A stretch of DNA of 64,000 bases from an uncultured Bacteroidales bacterium (GTDB lineage: Bacteria > Bacteroidota > Bacteroidia > Bacteroidales > Bacteroidaceae): NCBI GenBank assembly GCA_902779845.1, contig CACZCZ010000014.1, forward strand, positions 17,704-81,703, given 5' to 3'. Under the pieces are notes generated by a model, which made no database searches, was not told where the DNA came from, and was given only the letters and a program-made list of their open reading frames with translations. Below, one piece after another: positions 1 to 8,040 of the stretch; positions within the stretch are counted from its first letter, which is position 1, and every line of letters begins with the position of its first letter. The position numbers and the translations under genes are program-made.

Positions 1-18
1 AACGTCAAACGTAAGTAT

Positions 19-678
19 TCACCAAGCAATCGGACTTTGTCCGTTGCGAACGAGGTAGTCGTTGCAGAGTTGGAAGTGGTGGTTGCCGAAGAAGCCGCGG
101 TAGGCAGACAGCGGCGAGGGATGCGCCGATGTCAGCACTAAGTGCCGTTGTGCGTTGATGAATTGGGCCTTTTTCGCCGCATAGGAGCCCCAGAGCAGGA
201 ACACCAGATGCTCGCGCTGCTGCGCCAGGGCACGGATGGCGGCATCGGTGAAGCGCTCCCAGCCATGTCCCTGATGGGAGGCGGCCTGTCCGCGGCGCAC
301 GGTGAGCGTAGCGTTCAGCAGCAGCACGCCCTGTGCCGCCCAACGCGTGAGGTCGCCCGATGCCGGTGGCACCGTGCCCAGCTCCTGCTGTATCTCCGCG
401 TAGATGTTGCGCAGCGACGGCGGCAGCGCCACACCCTCCGGCACCGAGAACGACAGCCCCATGGCCTGTCCCGGCTCGTGGTAGGGGTCTTGGCCCAGAA
501 TCACCACCTTCACGCGCTCGAAGGGCGTTGTGTTGAAGGCGTTGAAGATCTTGGAGCCCGGCGGGTAGCAAGGCCCTGCGGCATACTCCTGCCGCACGAA
601 CTGCGCCAGCGCCTCGAAGTACGGCTCTCCGAACTCCGCCGCCAGCACCCTACCCCACGATTCTTCTATCTTAACCAT
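19..678 (-). CDS. ung: Uracil-DNA glycosylase (family 1)
   Basis: Removes uracil from DNA at the start of base excision repair. The 219-residue protein has the full family length. It shows the water-activating motif GQDPYH and the minor-groove loop HPSPLSAYRGFFG, which together are diagnostic of family 1 UDG. The reading frame is complete and ends 18 bases from the window edge. It lies in the same orientation as lepB and dapB; the 70-bp gap to lepB contains heptamer repeats, so co-transcription is uncertain. Confidence 0.97.
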   Translation of the reverse strand: MVKIEESWGRVLAAEFGEPYFEALAQFVRQEYAAGPCYPPGSKIFNAFNTTPFERVKVVILGQDPYHEPGQAMGLSFSVPEGVALPPSLRNIYAEIQQELGTVPPASGDLTRWAAQGVLLLNATLTVRRGQAASHQGHGWERFTDAAIRALAQQREHLVFLLWGSYAAKKAQFINAQRHLVLTSAHPSPLSAYRGFFGNHHFQLCNDYLVRNGQSPIAW

Positions 679-689
679 TTACTATTTCG

Positions 690-757
690 TCTAAGACAAG
701 TTTCAAGTTTCAGGTTTCATGATTCATGATTCGTCATTCGTCATTTGTCATTCTTCA
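690..757. repeat. Heptamer-type repeat tract
   Basis: The ung-lepB gap and the last lepB codons hold near-tandem seven-base words such as caagttt/caggttt, catgatt and cattcgt. The same word family recurs in many other intergenic spaces of the window. No promoter or hairpin terminator is obvious. Confidence 0.7.
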
Positions 758-2202
758 CTCTCCACCCACCTGAACAACCTGCTCCAGCGGATATGTCCGT
801 CGAACCACCCGCGGTCCTTGTCGATGGACAGCCATATCATGATAGGCTTGCCCACGATATGATCCTCCGGCACGAAGCCCCAGTAGCGGCTGTCGGCGCT
901 GTTGTGGCGGTTGTCGCCCTGCATCCAGTAGTAGTCCATCTTGAACGTGTAGCTCGTCGCCACGCTGTCGTTGATGAGAATCGTGCCGTCGTCGCGCACC
1001 TCCAGCTTGTTACCCTCATACACCGCTATCGGGCGCTCATACACCGCGATATTGTCTATGGACAGTTTGATGCTCGCGCCCTTCTTCGGAATCCAGATGG
1101 GGCCGTAGTTGTCGCGTGTCCACCCCGTCACCGCATTCAGCGGGTACAGGTCGCCGTAGCCCCCTGTCGTGTCCACATCGATGCGCTCCACCAAGTCCGT
1201 CATCTCCAGCAGCCGCTCGCGTGTCGCCGCCGTCAGCGGCATCACGCCCGTCTGGTGCAGTGCCACCAGATCCTCGCTGCTCAGCCGCAGGTCATGCGCC
1301 ACCTGCTCCGGCAGGTCGCGACGGCCGTCGCGCAGCACCACGTGGTAGTTATACTGCACATTCTCCGGCTCCTTGTTCGGTTCGCCGTCCAGGTAGATGA
1401 TGCGGTCAATGATCTGCAGCGTCTGCCCCGGCAGCCCCACGCAGCGCTTCACGTAGTTCTCGCGCCTGTCCACGGGGCGGGACATCACCTCGCCGAACTC
1501 CGCGGCGTTCTCCGTGATATACTGGCGTCCCACGGCGCGGTAGAAGTTCAGCAGGCGGCGCTGCTCCGTCGGCGTCAGCGAGTGGATGTCAGGCAGCTGC
1601 TGGTTCTGCGCGATAATCTGCTGGCCGTAGCCCATGCACAGCCCGTAGAAGTCCATGGCCTGGTACGCCGGGTTCGCCACCACCGTGTCGCCCGACGGGT
1701 AGTTGAACACCACGATGTCGTTCAGCCCCACCGGCTTCGGCGACACCCGCTTGTAGTCCCATTGTATCAGCTCGCTGTAGCTCTTCGCGCCGCCCGGCAG
1801 CGTGTGCTGCACCAGCGGCAGCGACAGCGGCGTCTGCGGCACGCGCGGGCCGTAGCTCATCTTCGACACGAAGAGGTAGTCGCCCACCAGCAAGCTCTTC
1901 TCCAGCGACGACGACGGTATCGTGTAGTTCTGGAAGAAGTAGATGTTCACGAAATACACCGCCACCAGGGCGAACACGATGGCATCCACCCACGACATGA
2001 TGGTGCGCGTCACCGGATTCTCCAGCTCCTTCCACCACGTCCACGGAATCCGCTTCGTGATGTAGATGTCGAAGATGAAGGGCACCACAATCAGCCCCCA
2101 CCAGGCATCCACCCATGCCAGGAACCAGATGTAGAGGCCCACTACGACCCCCATCTTCACCCAGTCCACCCACGTAATCTTTTTCTTATCTAATTGTTTC
2201 AT
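748..2202 (-). CDS. lepB: Signal peptidase I, long Bacteroidetes form
   Basis: Cleaves signal peptides from exported proteins at the outer face of the inner membrane. The 484-residue protein is much longer than the E. coli enzyme, which is usual for Bacteroidales. It has hydrophobic membrane segments at the N-terminus, the serine-nucleophile region (TIPSSSLEKSLLVGDY), the lysine general-base region (YVKRCVGLPG) and the C-terminal box GDNRHNSADSRYWG. The extra length lies between the catalytic boxes. It is followed 30 bp upstream by dapB in the same orientation. Confidence 0.95.
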   Translation of the reverse strand: MKQLDKKKITWVDWVKMGVVVGLYIWFLAWVDAWWGLIVVPFIFDIYITKRIPWTWWKELENPVTRTIMSWVDAIVFALVAVYFVNIYFFQNYTIPSSSLEKSLLVGDYLFVSKMSYGPRVPQTPLSLPLVQHTLPGGAKSYSELIQWDYKRVSPKPVGLNDIVVFNYPSGDTVVANPAYQAMDFYGLCMGYGQQIIAQNQQLPDIHSLTPTEQRRLLNFYRAVGRQYITENAAEFGEVMSRPVDRRENYVKRCVGLPGQTLQIIDRIIYLDGEPNKEPENVQYNYHVVLRDGRRDLPEQVAHDLRLSSEDLVALHQTGVMPLTAATRERLLEMTDLVERIDVDTTGGYGDLYPLNAVTGWTRDNYGPIWIPKKGASIKLSIDNIAVYERPIAVYEGNKLEVRDDGTILINDSVATSYTFKMDYYWMQGDNRHNSADSRYWGFVPEDHIVGKPIMIWLSIDKDRGWFDGHIRWSRLFRWVESEE

Positions 2203-2232
2203 ATTTCTTATTTCTTTTGGGGAGATAAGGAG

Positions 2233-2949
2233 TTAAAATGAGAACAAATCCCCCATGCTCAGCAGTCCGCTGTGCCCGGCCGTATATTCCGCCGCCAGCA
2301 CTGCCCCCAGCGCAAAGCCCTTGCGCGAGTGAGCATCGTGCGTAATCGTTATCAGATCCGCCTCGCTGTCGTAGCGTACCGTGTGAATCCCCGGCACCTC
2401 GCCCCGTCGGATGTTGTCGATGCGCAGCAGCTTCGGATCTGTCGTGTCCTCGGCCCACGCCTCCTTACGGTCCAGTTCGCTGACGATATCCTCTGCCAGC
2501 GTGATCGCTGTGCCGCTGGGGTGGTCCAGCTTATGCACATGGTGCGTCTCCTCCATCTCCACGTCGTACTGTGGGAACCCATTCATGATGCGTGCCAGGT
2601 AGCGGTTCACGGCGCCGAAGATGGCCACGCCGACGGAGAAGTTCGAGGCCCAGAACAGCGTCCTGCCCTCCTCCTCACACTGCCGGCGCACCTCAGCCTC
2701 ATGCTGTGCAAACCACCCCGTGCTGCCCGACACCACCTTCACGCCCGCCGCAAACGCCCGCTGCACGTTGCCGTAGGCCACCGTGGGAGCCGTGAATTCT
2801 ATCGCCACGTCAGCGCTGCGGAACGCCTCGCTCTCGAAGTCCTGAGGGTTGTCGATGTCGATGCGGCACACGATGTCGTGGCCGCGCTCCAGTGCAATCT
2901 GTTCTATCATACGGCCCATCTTGCCGTACCCTATCAATGCAATTTTCAT
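2233..2949 (-). CDS. dapB: 4-hydroxy-tetrahydrodipicolinate reductase
   Basis: Carries out the NAD(P)H-dependent reduction step of the diaminopimelate/lysine pathway. The 238-residue protein starts with the dinucleotide-binding GYGKMGRM loop, and EETHHVHKLDHPSGTA is the DapB catalytic/substrate motif. It is transcribed away from the DUF2851 gene. The promoter lies in one arm of a 25-bp inverted repeat (2972-3033), with its -7 element on the minus strand at 2972-2980. lepB and dapB probably form one operon. Confidence 0.96.
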   Translation of the reverse strand: MKIALIGYGKMGRMIEQIALERGHDIVCRIDIDNPQDFESEAFRSADVAIEFTAPTVAYGNVQRAFAAGVKVVSGSTGWFAQHEAEVRRQCEEEGRTLFWASNFSVGVAIFGAVNRYLARIMNGFPQYDVEMEETHHVHKLDHPSGTAITLAEDIVSELDRKEAWAEDTTDPKLLRIDNIRRGEVPGIHTVRYDSEADLITITHDAHSRKGFALGAVLAAEYTAGHSGLLSMGDLFSF

Positions 2950-2971
2950 AGTCGTTTCATATAATCACGGC

Positions 2972-3033
2972 GCAAAAGTAGTATAAAAATCCGAAACTCA
3001 CGCGGTCATTTCAGATTTTTATACTACTTTTGC
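2972..3033. promoter_or_regulatory. Divergent promoters built as a near-perfect inverted repeat
   Basis: Two 25-nt arms (2972-2996 and 3009-3033) are inverted copies with one mismatch, separated by 12 nt. Each arm carries the Bacteroidetes -7 element TACTTTTGC followed by an A/T-rich block, pointing to dapB on one side and the DUF2851 gene on the other. The symmetry suggests a shared operator or a duplicated promoter. Confidence 0.75.
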
Positions 3034-3056
3034 ACTGTTGAACATCAAGACAACCC

Positions 3057-4376
3057 ATGGAAGCCCTACTGCACTACGTCTGGAAACACCGAATATTCCC
3101 ACTGAAGCAGCTACACACTACAGGGGGAGAGACTCTGGAAGTCATCGACCCAGGGCTGCTCAACAACAATGCCGGTCCCGATTTCTTCAACGCGAAAGTG
3201 CGCATTGGAGGGACATTGTGGGTGGGCAATATCGAGATTCACCTGCGCTCCTCGGACTGGCAGCGACACGGCCACACCGGTGATGACGCCTATAACAATG
3301 TCATCCTGCACGTGGTGGAGGTCGCAGACTGCGAAGTCGTCACCGCCGACGGCAAGCTGTTGCCACAACTGCAACTGCCCATCCCCAACAGCGTTCGTGA
3401 AAACTACGCCCAACTCTGCCAAACCGATGACTACCCACGTTGCTGGCGCATTGTACCTCAGTTGCAAAAGCTGACGGTACACTCATGGATGTCAGCACTA
3501 TTGGCTGAGCGGCTACAAGAGCGCTCCGAGCGCTGTCTGGCACGCCTGAAGGCCGTGGAGGGCGACTGGGAGCGGGCACTGTTCATCACGCTGGCACGCA
3601 ACTTTGGTTTCGGTATCAACGGCGATGCCTTCGAGACCTGGGCACGCAAGTTCCCGCTTCACGCCGCCGCCAAGCATCGTGATGACGCATTCCAGATGGA
3701 GTCCCTGTTTCTGGGCACAGCGGGACTACTGGAGCATGAGGCCATTCCAGCGTCGGCACAAGTCGCCGCCGAGACAGACAACTATCTGCTTCGCCTGCGC
3801 AAGGAATACAGCTATCTGCAACACAAGTTCCAGCTGGATGAACCCGCGCGGGCGGGATGGCGCTATCTACGGCTGCGGCCGCAGAACTTCCCACATCTGC
3901 GACTGGTGCAACTGGCACAACTCTACCACCGCGGCACAGCAGGCCTCTCAACCCTGCTCCACGCCACCACACGCGAGGAGCTGCACGATGCCTTCGAGAC
4001 CAGCGCAACGCCATACTGGCAGGAACACTATCTGTTTGGGATGCCATCGACGTTGAGCGAAAAACGTCTGTCTGCCGCCAGTCGCGACCTACTCATCATC
4101 AACACCGTCTGCCCCATCCTTTTCGCCCACGGGCAAGCACACAATGACGAAGAGGAACAGGAGCGAGCCGTAACGCTGTTGGAACAGCTGAAACCCGAAC
4201 AGAACTTCATCATCAGGCAATGGCAGCAATGCGGACTCACCGTAAGCACGGCCGCTGACAGTCAGGCGCTCATACAACTGAAACGAGAATACTGCGACCG
4301 TCACGACTGCCTGCGATGCAGGTTTGGATATGAGTATCTTAAAAACCACTTAGACCCTTCTAACGTTAAACGCTAA
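3057..4376 (+). CDS. DUF2851 family protein
   Basis: A 439-residue protein whose N-terminal region (LLNNNAGPDFFNAKVRIGG, then VGNIEIHLRSSDW, then YNNVILHVV) matches the DUF2851 family as I remember it, conserved in Bacteroidetes. No enzymatic function is established. The C-terminus has a C-x(5)-C-x-x-C cluster (CDRHDCLRC) that could bind metal. It lies 8 bp upstream of dprA on the same strand, so the two probably form one transcript from the promoter at 3025-3033. This pairing hints at nucleic-acid work but proves nothing. Confidence 0.85.
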   Translation: MEALLHYVWKHRIFPLKQLHTTGGETLEVIDPGLLNNNAGPDFFNAKVRIGGTLWVGNIEIHLRSSDWQRHGHTGDDAYNNVILHVVEVADCEVVTADGKLLPQLQLPIPNSVRENYAQLCQTDDYPRCWRIVPQLQKLTVHSWMSALLAERLQERSERCLARLKAVEGDWERALFITLARNFGFGINGDAFETWARKFPLHAAAKHRDDAFQMESLFLGTAGLLEHEAIPASAQVAAETDNYLLRLRKEYSYLQHKFQLDEPARAGWRYLRLRPQNFPHLRLVQLAQLYHRGTAGLSTLLHATTREELHDAFETSATPYWQEHYLFGMPSTLSEKRLSAASRDLLIINTVCPILFAHGQAHNDEEEQERAVTLLEQLKPEQNFIIRQWQQCGLTVSTAADSQALIQLKREYCDRHDCLRCRFGYEYLKNHLDPSNVKR

Positions 4377-4384
4377 ACAAATCC

Positions 4385-5521
4385 ATGTCCGACCAAGAGC
4401 TTCTCTATACGATGGCGCTGACGATGGCAATGCGCCAACAATCCAAACACCAACGGACACTGCTGAATGAGCTGGGCAGTGCAACAGCGGTGTATGAAAA
4501 CCGCCGTGATCTGGGACGTATGTTCGAACATTTCTCCGAGCACTTCGCCGATACGCTGTCTGCGATGGATACCTTGTTGCCGCGTTGCGAGGATGAACTC
4601 GCCTATGCCCACAACCATCACATCCGCATCCTCTGCATACAGGACCAAGAGAATTATCCTACACGATTGGCACAATGCGAGGACGCACCTCTGGTGATTT
4701 ACACGCTGGGAAATACGGAACTGAACGCCGAACGAATCGTCAGCATCGTCGGCACACGCCGCTGCACCGAACGGGGCCGCGAGTTGTGCGAAGAGCTGGT
4801 GAAAGAACTGGCAGCGCAGAGCCCAGGGACGTTGATTGTAAGCGGCTTAGCCTACGGCATCGATGTCGCCGCACACCGCGCCGCGCTAGCGAAGGGGCTC
4901 CCGACAGTGGGCGTGCTGGCACATGGGATGGACGAGATCTACCCCCGCACACACAGGTCTGTAGCCATCGAGATGCTCAAACAAGGAGGTCTGGTGACAG
5001 AATTCATGAGTCACACCGCCATAGACAGGCTCAACTTCCTGCAGCGCAACCGCATCGTAGCAGGGATGGCCGACGCCATCATCGTCGTGGAGAGCCCGGT
5101 GAAAGGCGGCGCACTGAATACGGCACGTTTGGCAGGCGACTACCACCGCGAGGTCTTCGCCTTCCCAGGACGCCCCACGGACACCACGTCGGTGGGCTGC
5201 AACATGCTCATTCGAAAGAATGCAGCCACGCTGCTGACTGCGGCCTCAGACCTGCTGAAGGACATGGGATGGCAGCAGGAAGAGAGCTCTGCATTCTCCG
5301 AGGAGGCCGGACAGCAGAAACTGTTCCTTGAATTAAGCGTCGAGGAACAGGCAGCAATAGAAGCACTGGCAGCATCAGACGGCGAGTTGACAACGGCTGA
5401 CCTGGCTGCAGCACTGGATATGGCCATTCACAAAATCACGCCCCTCATGCTCTCTTTGGAGCTGAAGGGCGTGATAAAGGTATTGCCGGGTGGGCGGTGC
5501 CACCTGATGATTCGGGTTTAA
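4385..5521 (+). CDS. dprA: DNA-processing protein DprA/Smf
   Basis: Binds incoming single-stranded DNA and loads RecA during natural transformation. The 378-residue protein has an N-terminal helical region, a Rossmann-like DprA core (VSIVGTRRCTERG, LIVSGLAYGIDVAAHRAAL, TVGVLAHGMDEIYPRTH, VVESPVKGGALNTA) and a C-terminal winged-helix-like segment. All core blocks are present, so the protein looks functional. It is second in a pair with the DUF2851 gene. Its last four bases overlap the 3' end of the convergent HIT gene. Confidence 0.96.
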   Translation: MSDQELLYTMALTMAMRQQSKHQRTLLNELGSATAVYENRRDLGRMFEHFSEHFADTLSAMDTLLPRCEDELAYAHNHHIRILCIQDQENYPTRLAQCEDAPLVIYTLGNTELNAERIVSIVGTRRCTERGRELCEELVKELAAQSPGTLIVSGLAYGIDVAAHRAALAKGLPTVGVLAHGMDEIYPRTHRSVAIEMLKQGGLVTEFMSHTAIDRLNFLQRNRIVAGMADAIIVVESPVKGGALNTARLAGDYHREVFAFPGRPTDTTSVGCNMLIRKNAATLLTAASDLLKDMGWQQEESSAFSEEAGQQKLFLELSVEEQAAIEALAASDGELTTADLAAALDMAIHKITPLMLSLELKGVIKVLPGGRCHLMIRV

Positions 5522-5919
5522 GCCTGCTTGTCGAACGCGGCGCGGATGGCGTCGGCGACGGCTTGCATCTCATCGGCAGGGAGCTGGAGCTTAGGGTTGG
5601 AGAAGAGCATGTCCTTCTCGCTCTGCATGGGGATGAGGTGGATGTGGGCGTGGGGCACTTCGAGGCCGAGGACGGCCTGGCCGACCTTGACGCAGGGGAT
5701 GACGGCCTTGATGGCACGCGCCACGTGGGCGGCGAAGATGTGCAGGCGGCCGAGCTCTTCGTCGGTGAGGTCGAAGATGTAATCGACTTCACGACGGGGG
5801 ATGACGAGGGTGTGACCCTTCACCAGGGGGTTGATGTCGAGGAAGGCATAGAACTCCTCGTTGCTGGCGCAGCAGTAGCTGGGTATCTCGCCAGCGGCGA
5901 TTTTACTGAAGATGGACAT
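5518..5919 (-). CDS. HIT family hydrolase
   Basis: Histidine-triad nucleotide hydrolase or transferase, Hint-like. About 133 residues with FSKIAAGEIPSY at the start and the triad HAHIHLIP near the C-terminus. An upstream start at 5934 is possible, but its extra codons come from an octamer repeat, so I prefer 5919 (MSIFSKIAAG). It lies downstream of greA on the same strand, with about 195 bp of repeats between them. Confidence 0.93.
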   Translation of the reverse strand: MSIFSKIAAGEIPSYCCASNEEFYAFLDINPLVKGHTLVIPRREVDYIFDLTDEELGRLHIFAAHVARAIKAVIPCVKVGQAVLGLEVPHAHIHLIPMQSEKDMLFSNPKLQLPADEMQAVADAIRAAFDKQA

Positions 5920-5924
5920 CTTTC

Positions 5925-6106
5925 GATTTGACAATTTGACGATTTGACAATTTGCAGGACATTCGGCTTAACTCCTTAACTCCTTAACTTCTTAACTCCT
6001 CAAAAGTTGAGCGAATGCGAAACTTGAAACCTGAATCTTGAAACCTGAATCTTGAAACTTGAAACCATGAACCATGAATCATGAATCCTGAACCATGAAT
6101 CAGGCC
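5925..6106. repeat. Mixed 7/8-mer tandem repeat tract
   Basis: The greA-HIT gap is built of three word families in succession: octamers of the atttgacg/atttgaca type, ttaactcc words, and gaatcttgaaacc-type heptamers with a final catgaat/ccatgaa run. No gene or clear promoter is visible. The octamer family is the one also found inside both NRPS genes. Confidence 0.8.
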
Positions 6107-6114
6107 TCTGGCCT

Positions 6115-6585
6115 TCACTCTTCGTAGCTGATGTTGAGGATTTCGAGTTGGATGATGCCCTGCGGGACGCGGATATCGACGACTTCGCCGACCTTGCGGC
6201 CGAGGAGGCCTTGGGCGATGGGGGTCTTGACGCTGATCTTGCCCTCGCGCAGGTTGGCCTCGGTCTCGCTGACGATGGTGTAAGTCATCTTGGCGTTGTT
6301 CTTGACGTTCTTGAGTTCTACGCGGGTGAGGATCTGCACGGTGTCGGCATTGAGCTTGCTGGTGTCGATGATCTTGGCATCGGCGATGGTGGCCTTGAGC
6401 TGGGTGATCTTCATCTCCAGCAGGCCTTGTGCCTCCTTGGCGGCATCGTACTCTGCATTTTCACTCAGGTCGCCCTTGTCGCGGGCTTCGGCGATGGCTG
6501 CAGATGCCTTGGGGCGCTCAACAGCTTCGAGTTGCTGGAGCTCGGCCACGAGCTTGTCGTAGCCCTTCTGTGTCATGTAAGCCAT
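6115..6585 (-). CDS. greA: Transcription elongation factor GreA
   Basis: Stimulates RNA polymerase to cleave backtracked transcripts. The 156-residue protein has the family length: an N-terminal coiled coil (residues 1-75, with GDLSENAEYDAAKEAQ carrying the acidic tip residues) and a C-terminal FKBP-like domain ending in ILNISYEE. It is a single-copy housekeeping gene with repeat tracts on both sides. Confidence 0.97.
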   Translation of the reverse strand: MAYMTQKGYDKLVAELQQLEAVERPKASAAIAEARDKGDLSENAEYDAAKEAQGLLEMKITQLKATIADAKIIDTSKLNADTVQILTRVELKNVKNNAKMTYTIVSETEANLREGKISVKTPIAQGLLGRKVGEVVDIRVPQGIIQLEILNISYEE

Positions 6586-6589
6586 TTAT

Positions 6590-6642
6590 ATTTGACGATT
6601 TTACGATTTTACGATTGACGATTTGACGATTGACGATTTCAT
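6590..6642. repeat. Octamer repeat tract upstream of greA
   Basis: Successive copies of ttacgatt / ttgacgat words between greA and the next gene. They belong to the word family of 5925-5960, 36790-36823, 37163-37206 and the in-gene copies at 54195-54231 and 56856-56897. Confidence 0.75.
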
Positions 6643-6764
6643 CCGAGTCGGGACAAAAGGAAAAGAGCCCCGTCGGTGTCACGGAACCCTTTTTTTCGTC
6701 GTTGGCGGTGCAAAGATAGGCTTTTAAGTGATTCGCACCAAATCTTTTGGCAAGAAAATGCAAG

Positions 6765-6788
6765 AAAAGCCCTCTTACGGGGGCTTTT
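6765..6788 (-). terminator. Hairpin terminator for the thioredoxin-fold lipoprotein gene
   Basis: An 8-bp stem (aaaagccc / gggctttt) with an 8-nt loop lies 40 bp past the stop codon of the gene at 6829-8040. On the minus strand T-rich sequence follows it. Confidence 0.6.
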
Positions 6789-6828
6789 CGTGTTTTCATG
6801 AGGCCAGAGGTGTCGCAGGAAAGGATGC

Positions 6829-8040
6829 TTACAGCGCCTTTTCGATGGCCTGGCGCAGGTCGGGAATCTGCTCGCCACGTGCCTGCAGCTCGCAGCCGCG
6901 ACCGATGAGGAAATAGGTGGGCAGGGCTTGCACGCTGTAGAGCTGCACCATGTCGTTGGCAATGCCCTCGGCACAATAGACGCAGACCCACGGCAGCTGC
7001 TCGCTCATGGTCTTCCAGAAGTGCTCGTCACCGTCGAGGGAGACTTGATAGATCTCGAGGCCGCGGGCGTGGTAGTCGGCATAGAGCTCGCGAAGCTCCA
7101 TGATGCGCTGCTGGCTCTGGGGCAGGCTGTAGGCGGTGAAGTCGAGGAGGACGACATTGTCGGGGAAGTCGCTGAGGCGACGCTCGCGGCCGCGGATGTC
7201 GGGGAAGCCGAAGTCGATGATGCCGGTCTCCCGAATCTTGTCGTCGTCAATCTGCAGCTCTACGGTGCGCGGCGGACGTGTGTTGCGCAGGCCGCGGATG
7301 GCGATGTTCTTGAGGTTCTCGGTGCGCGGGCTGCGGGGGTACAGAAGGTCCCACTGCGTGGCCACGGCGGCGAAGAACTGGATGTCGGAACGGTCGTCCT
7401 CGGGGTTGAAGAGCATCTGGGAACCGATGGTCTGGAACAGCGCGAAGTAGGCTGCGGAGGAGGCGGGGTCCTGGAGGATGTAGTCGGCCTTGAGGCGGTG
7501 CTTGTAGCGCTCTACGAGCTGCAGGGCGCGCTCCTGCTTCTCCAAGGCGGAGAGCGAGGCATCGGCACCGAGGGCTGTGAGCTGCTGCTGCAACTGGATG
7601 TTGAGCAGCGAGATGGACTTCATGATGCGCGAGGCGGCGCTGCCCTGGATGTCGTAGTCGATGGCCATGCGGGCGTAGGGGGCTTCGACGGTGATGTCGG
7701 CGATGCTATCGACGACGAAGTTGATGACTTGGGTGCCGATGCGCAGGCGGTAGAACTCGGGGATGGAGGCGCTGTCGGCGGGGACGCTGAAGGCAAAGGT
7801 TCCATCGGACTGCAGACGCACGGAATCCACAGGCTCCACGCCGCCCAGCGTCATGGCCTCCAGCACGAGCGTGGAGTCCGCAGCGCCCTGAATGGAGCCC
7901 TGCACGGCTACGCGGGGACCGCCATCCGTGCAGGAGACCATGGAGAGGAAGAGCCAGCACACCAGCAGGACGATGAGCGCCATGGCGATCACGCCCCGCA
8001 TGATGGCTCGGTTGGTGTTTTGTGCCTTACGCCGTCTCAT
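6829..8040 (-). CDS. DUF4369/thioredoxin-fold lipoprotein lacking active-site cysteines
   Basis: A 403-residue predicted lipoprotein. A hydrophobic stretch ends in a lipobox (FLSMVSC), followed by a DUF4369-like beta domain (about residues 40-140), a helical middle and a C-terminal AhpC/TlpA-like thioredoxin fold. Where TlpA proteins carry WCxxC, this one reads DFTAYSLPQSQQ, so it cannot be a thiol oxidoreductase. I recall this cysteine-free form as common in Bacteroidetes, so it is probably a family trait rather than a mutation. The start overlaps the flotillin gene by 14 bp, implying coupling. An alternative start at 8001 would give a shorter leader. Confidence 0.82.
   Translation of the reverse strand: MRRRKAQNTNRAIMRGVIAMALIVLLVCWLFLSMVSCTDGGPRVAVQGSIQGAADSTLVLEAMTLGGVEPVDSVRLQSDGTFAFSVPADSASIPEFYRLRIGTQVINFVVDSIADITVEAPYARMAIDYDIQGSAASRIMKSISLLNIQLQQQLTALGADASLSALEKQERALQLVERYKHRLKADYILQDPASSAAYFALFQTIGSQMLFNPEDDRSDIQFFAAVATQWDLLYPRSPRTENLKNIAIRGLRNTRPPRTVELQIDDDKIRETGIIDFGFPDIRGRERRLSDFPDNVVLLDFTAYSLPQSQQRIMELRELYADYHARGLEIYQVSLDGDEHFWKTMSEQLPWVCVYCAEGIANDMVQLYSVQALPTYFLIGRGCELQARGEQIPDLRQAIEKAL

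Noticed and set aside
745-2193. A 482-codon open frame on the plus strand opposite lepB
   Set aside because: Arg/His/Val-rich composition with no recognisable motif; it is the antisense shadow of the GC-rich lepB gene, whose catalytic motifs are clear.
6829-8040. Thiol-disulfide oxidoreductase
   Set aside because: The CxxC position reads YSLPQ and has no cysteine, so only the fold is supported.
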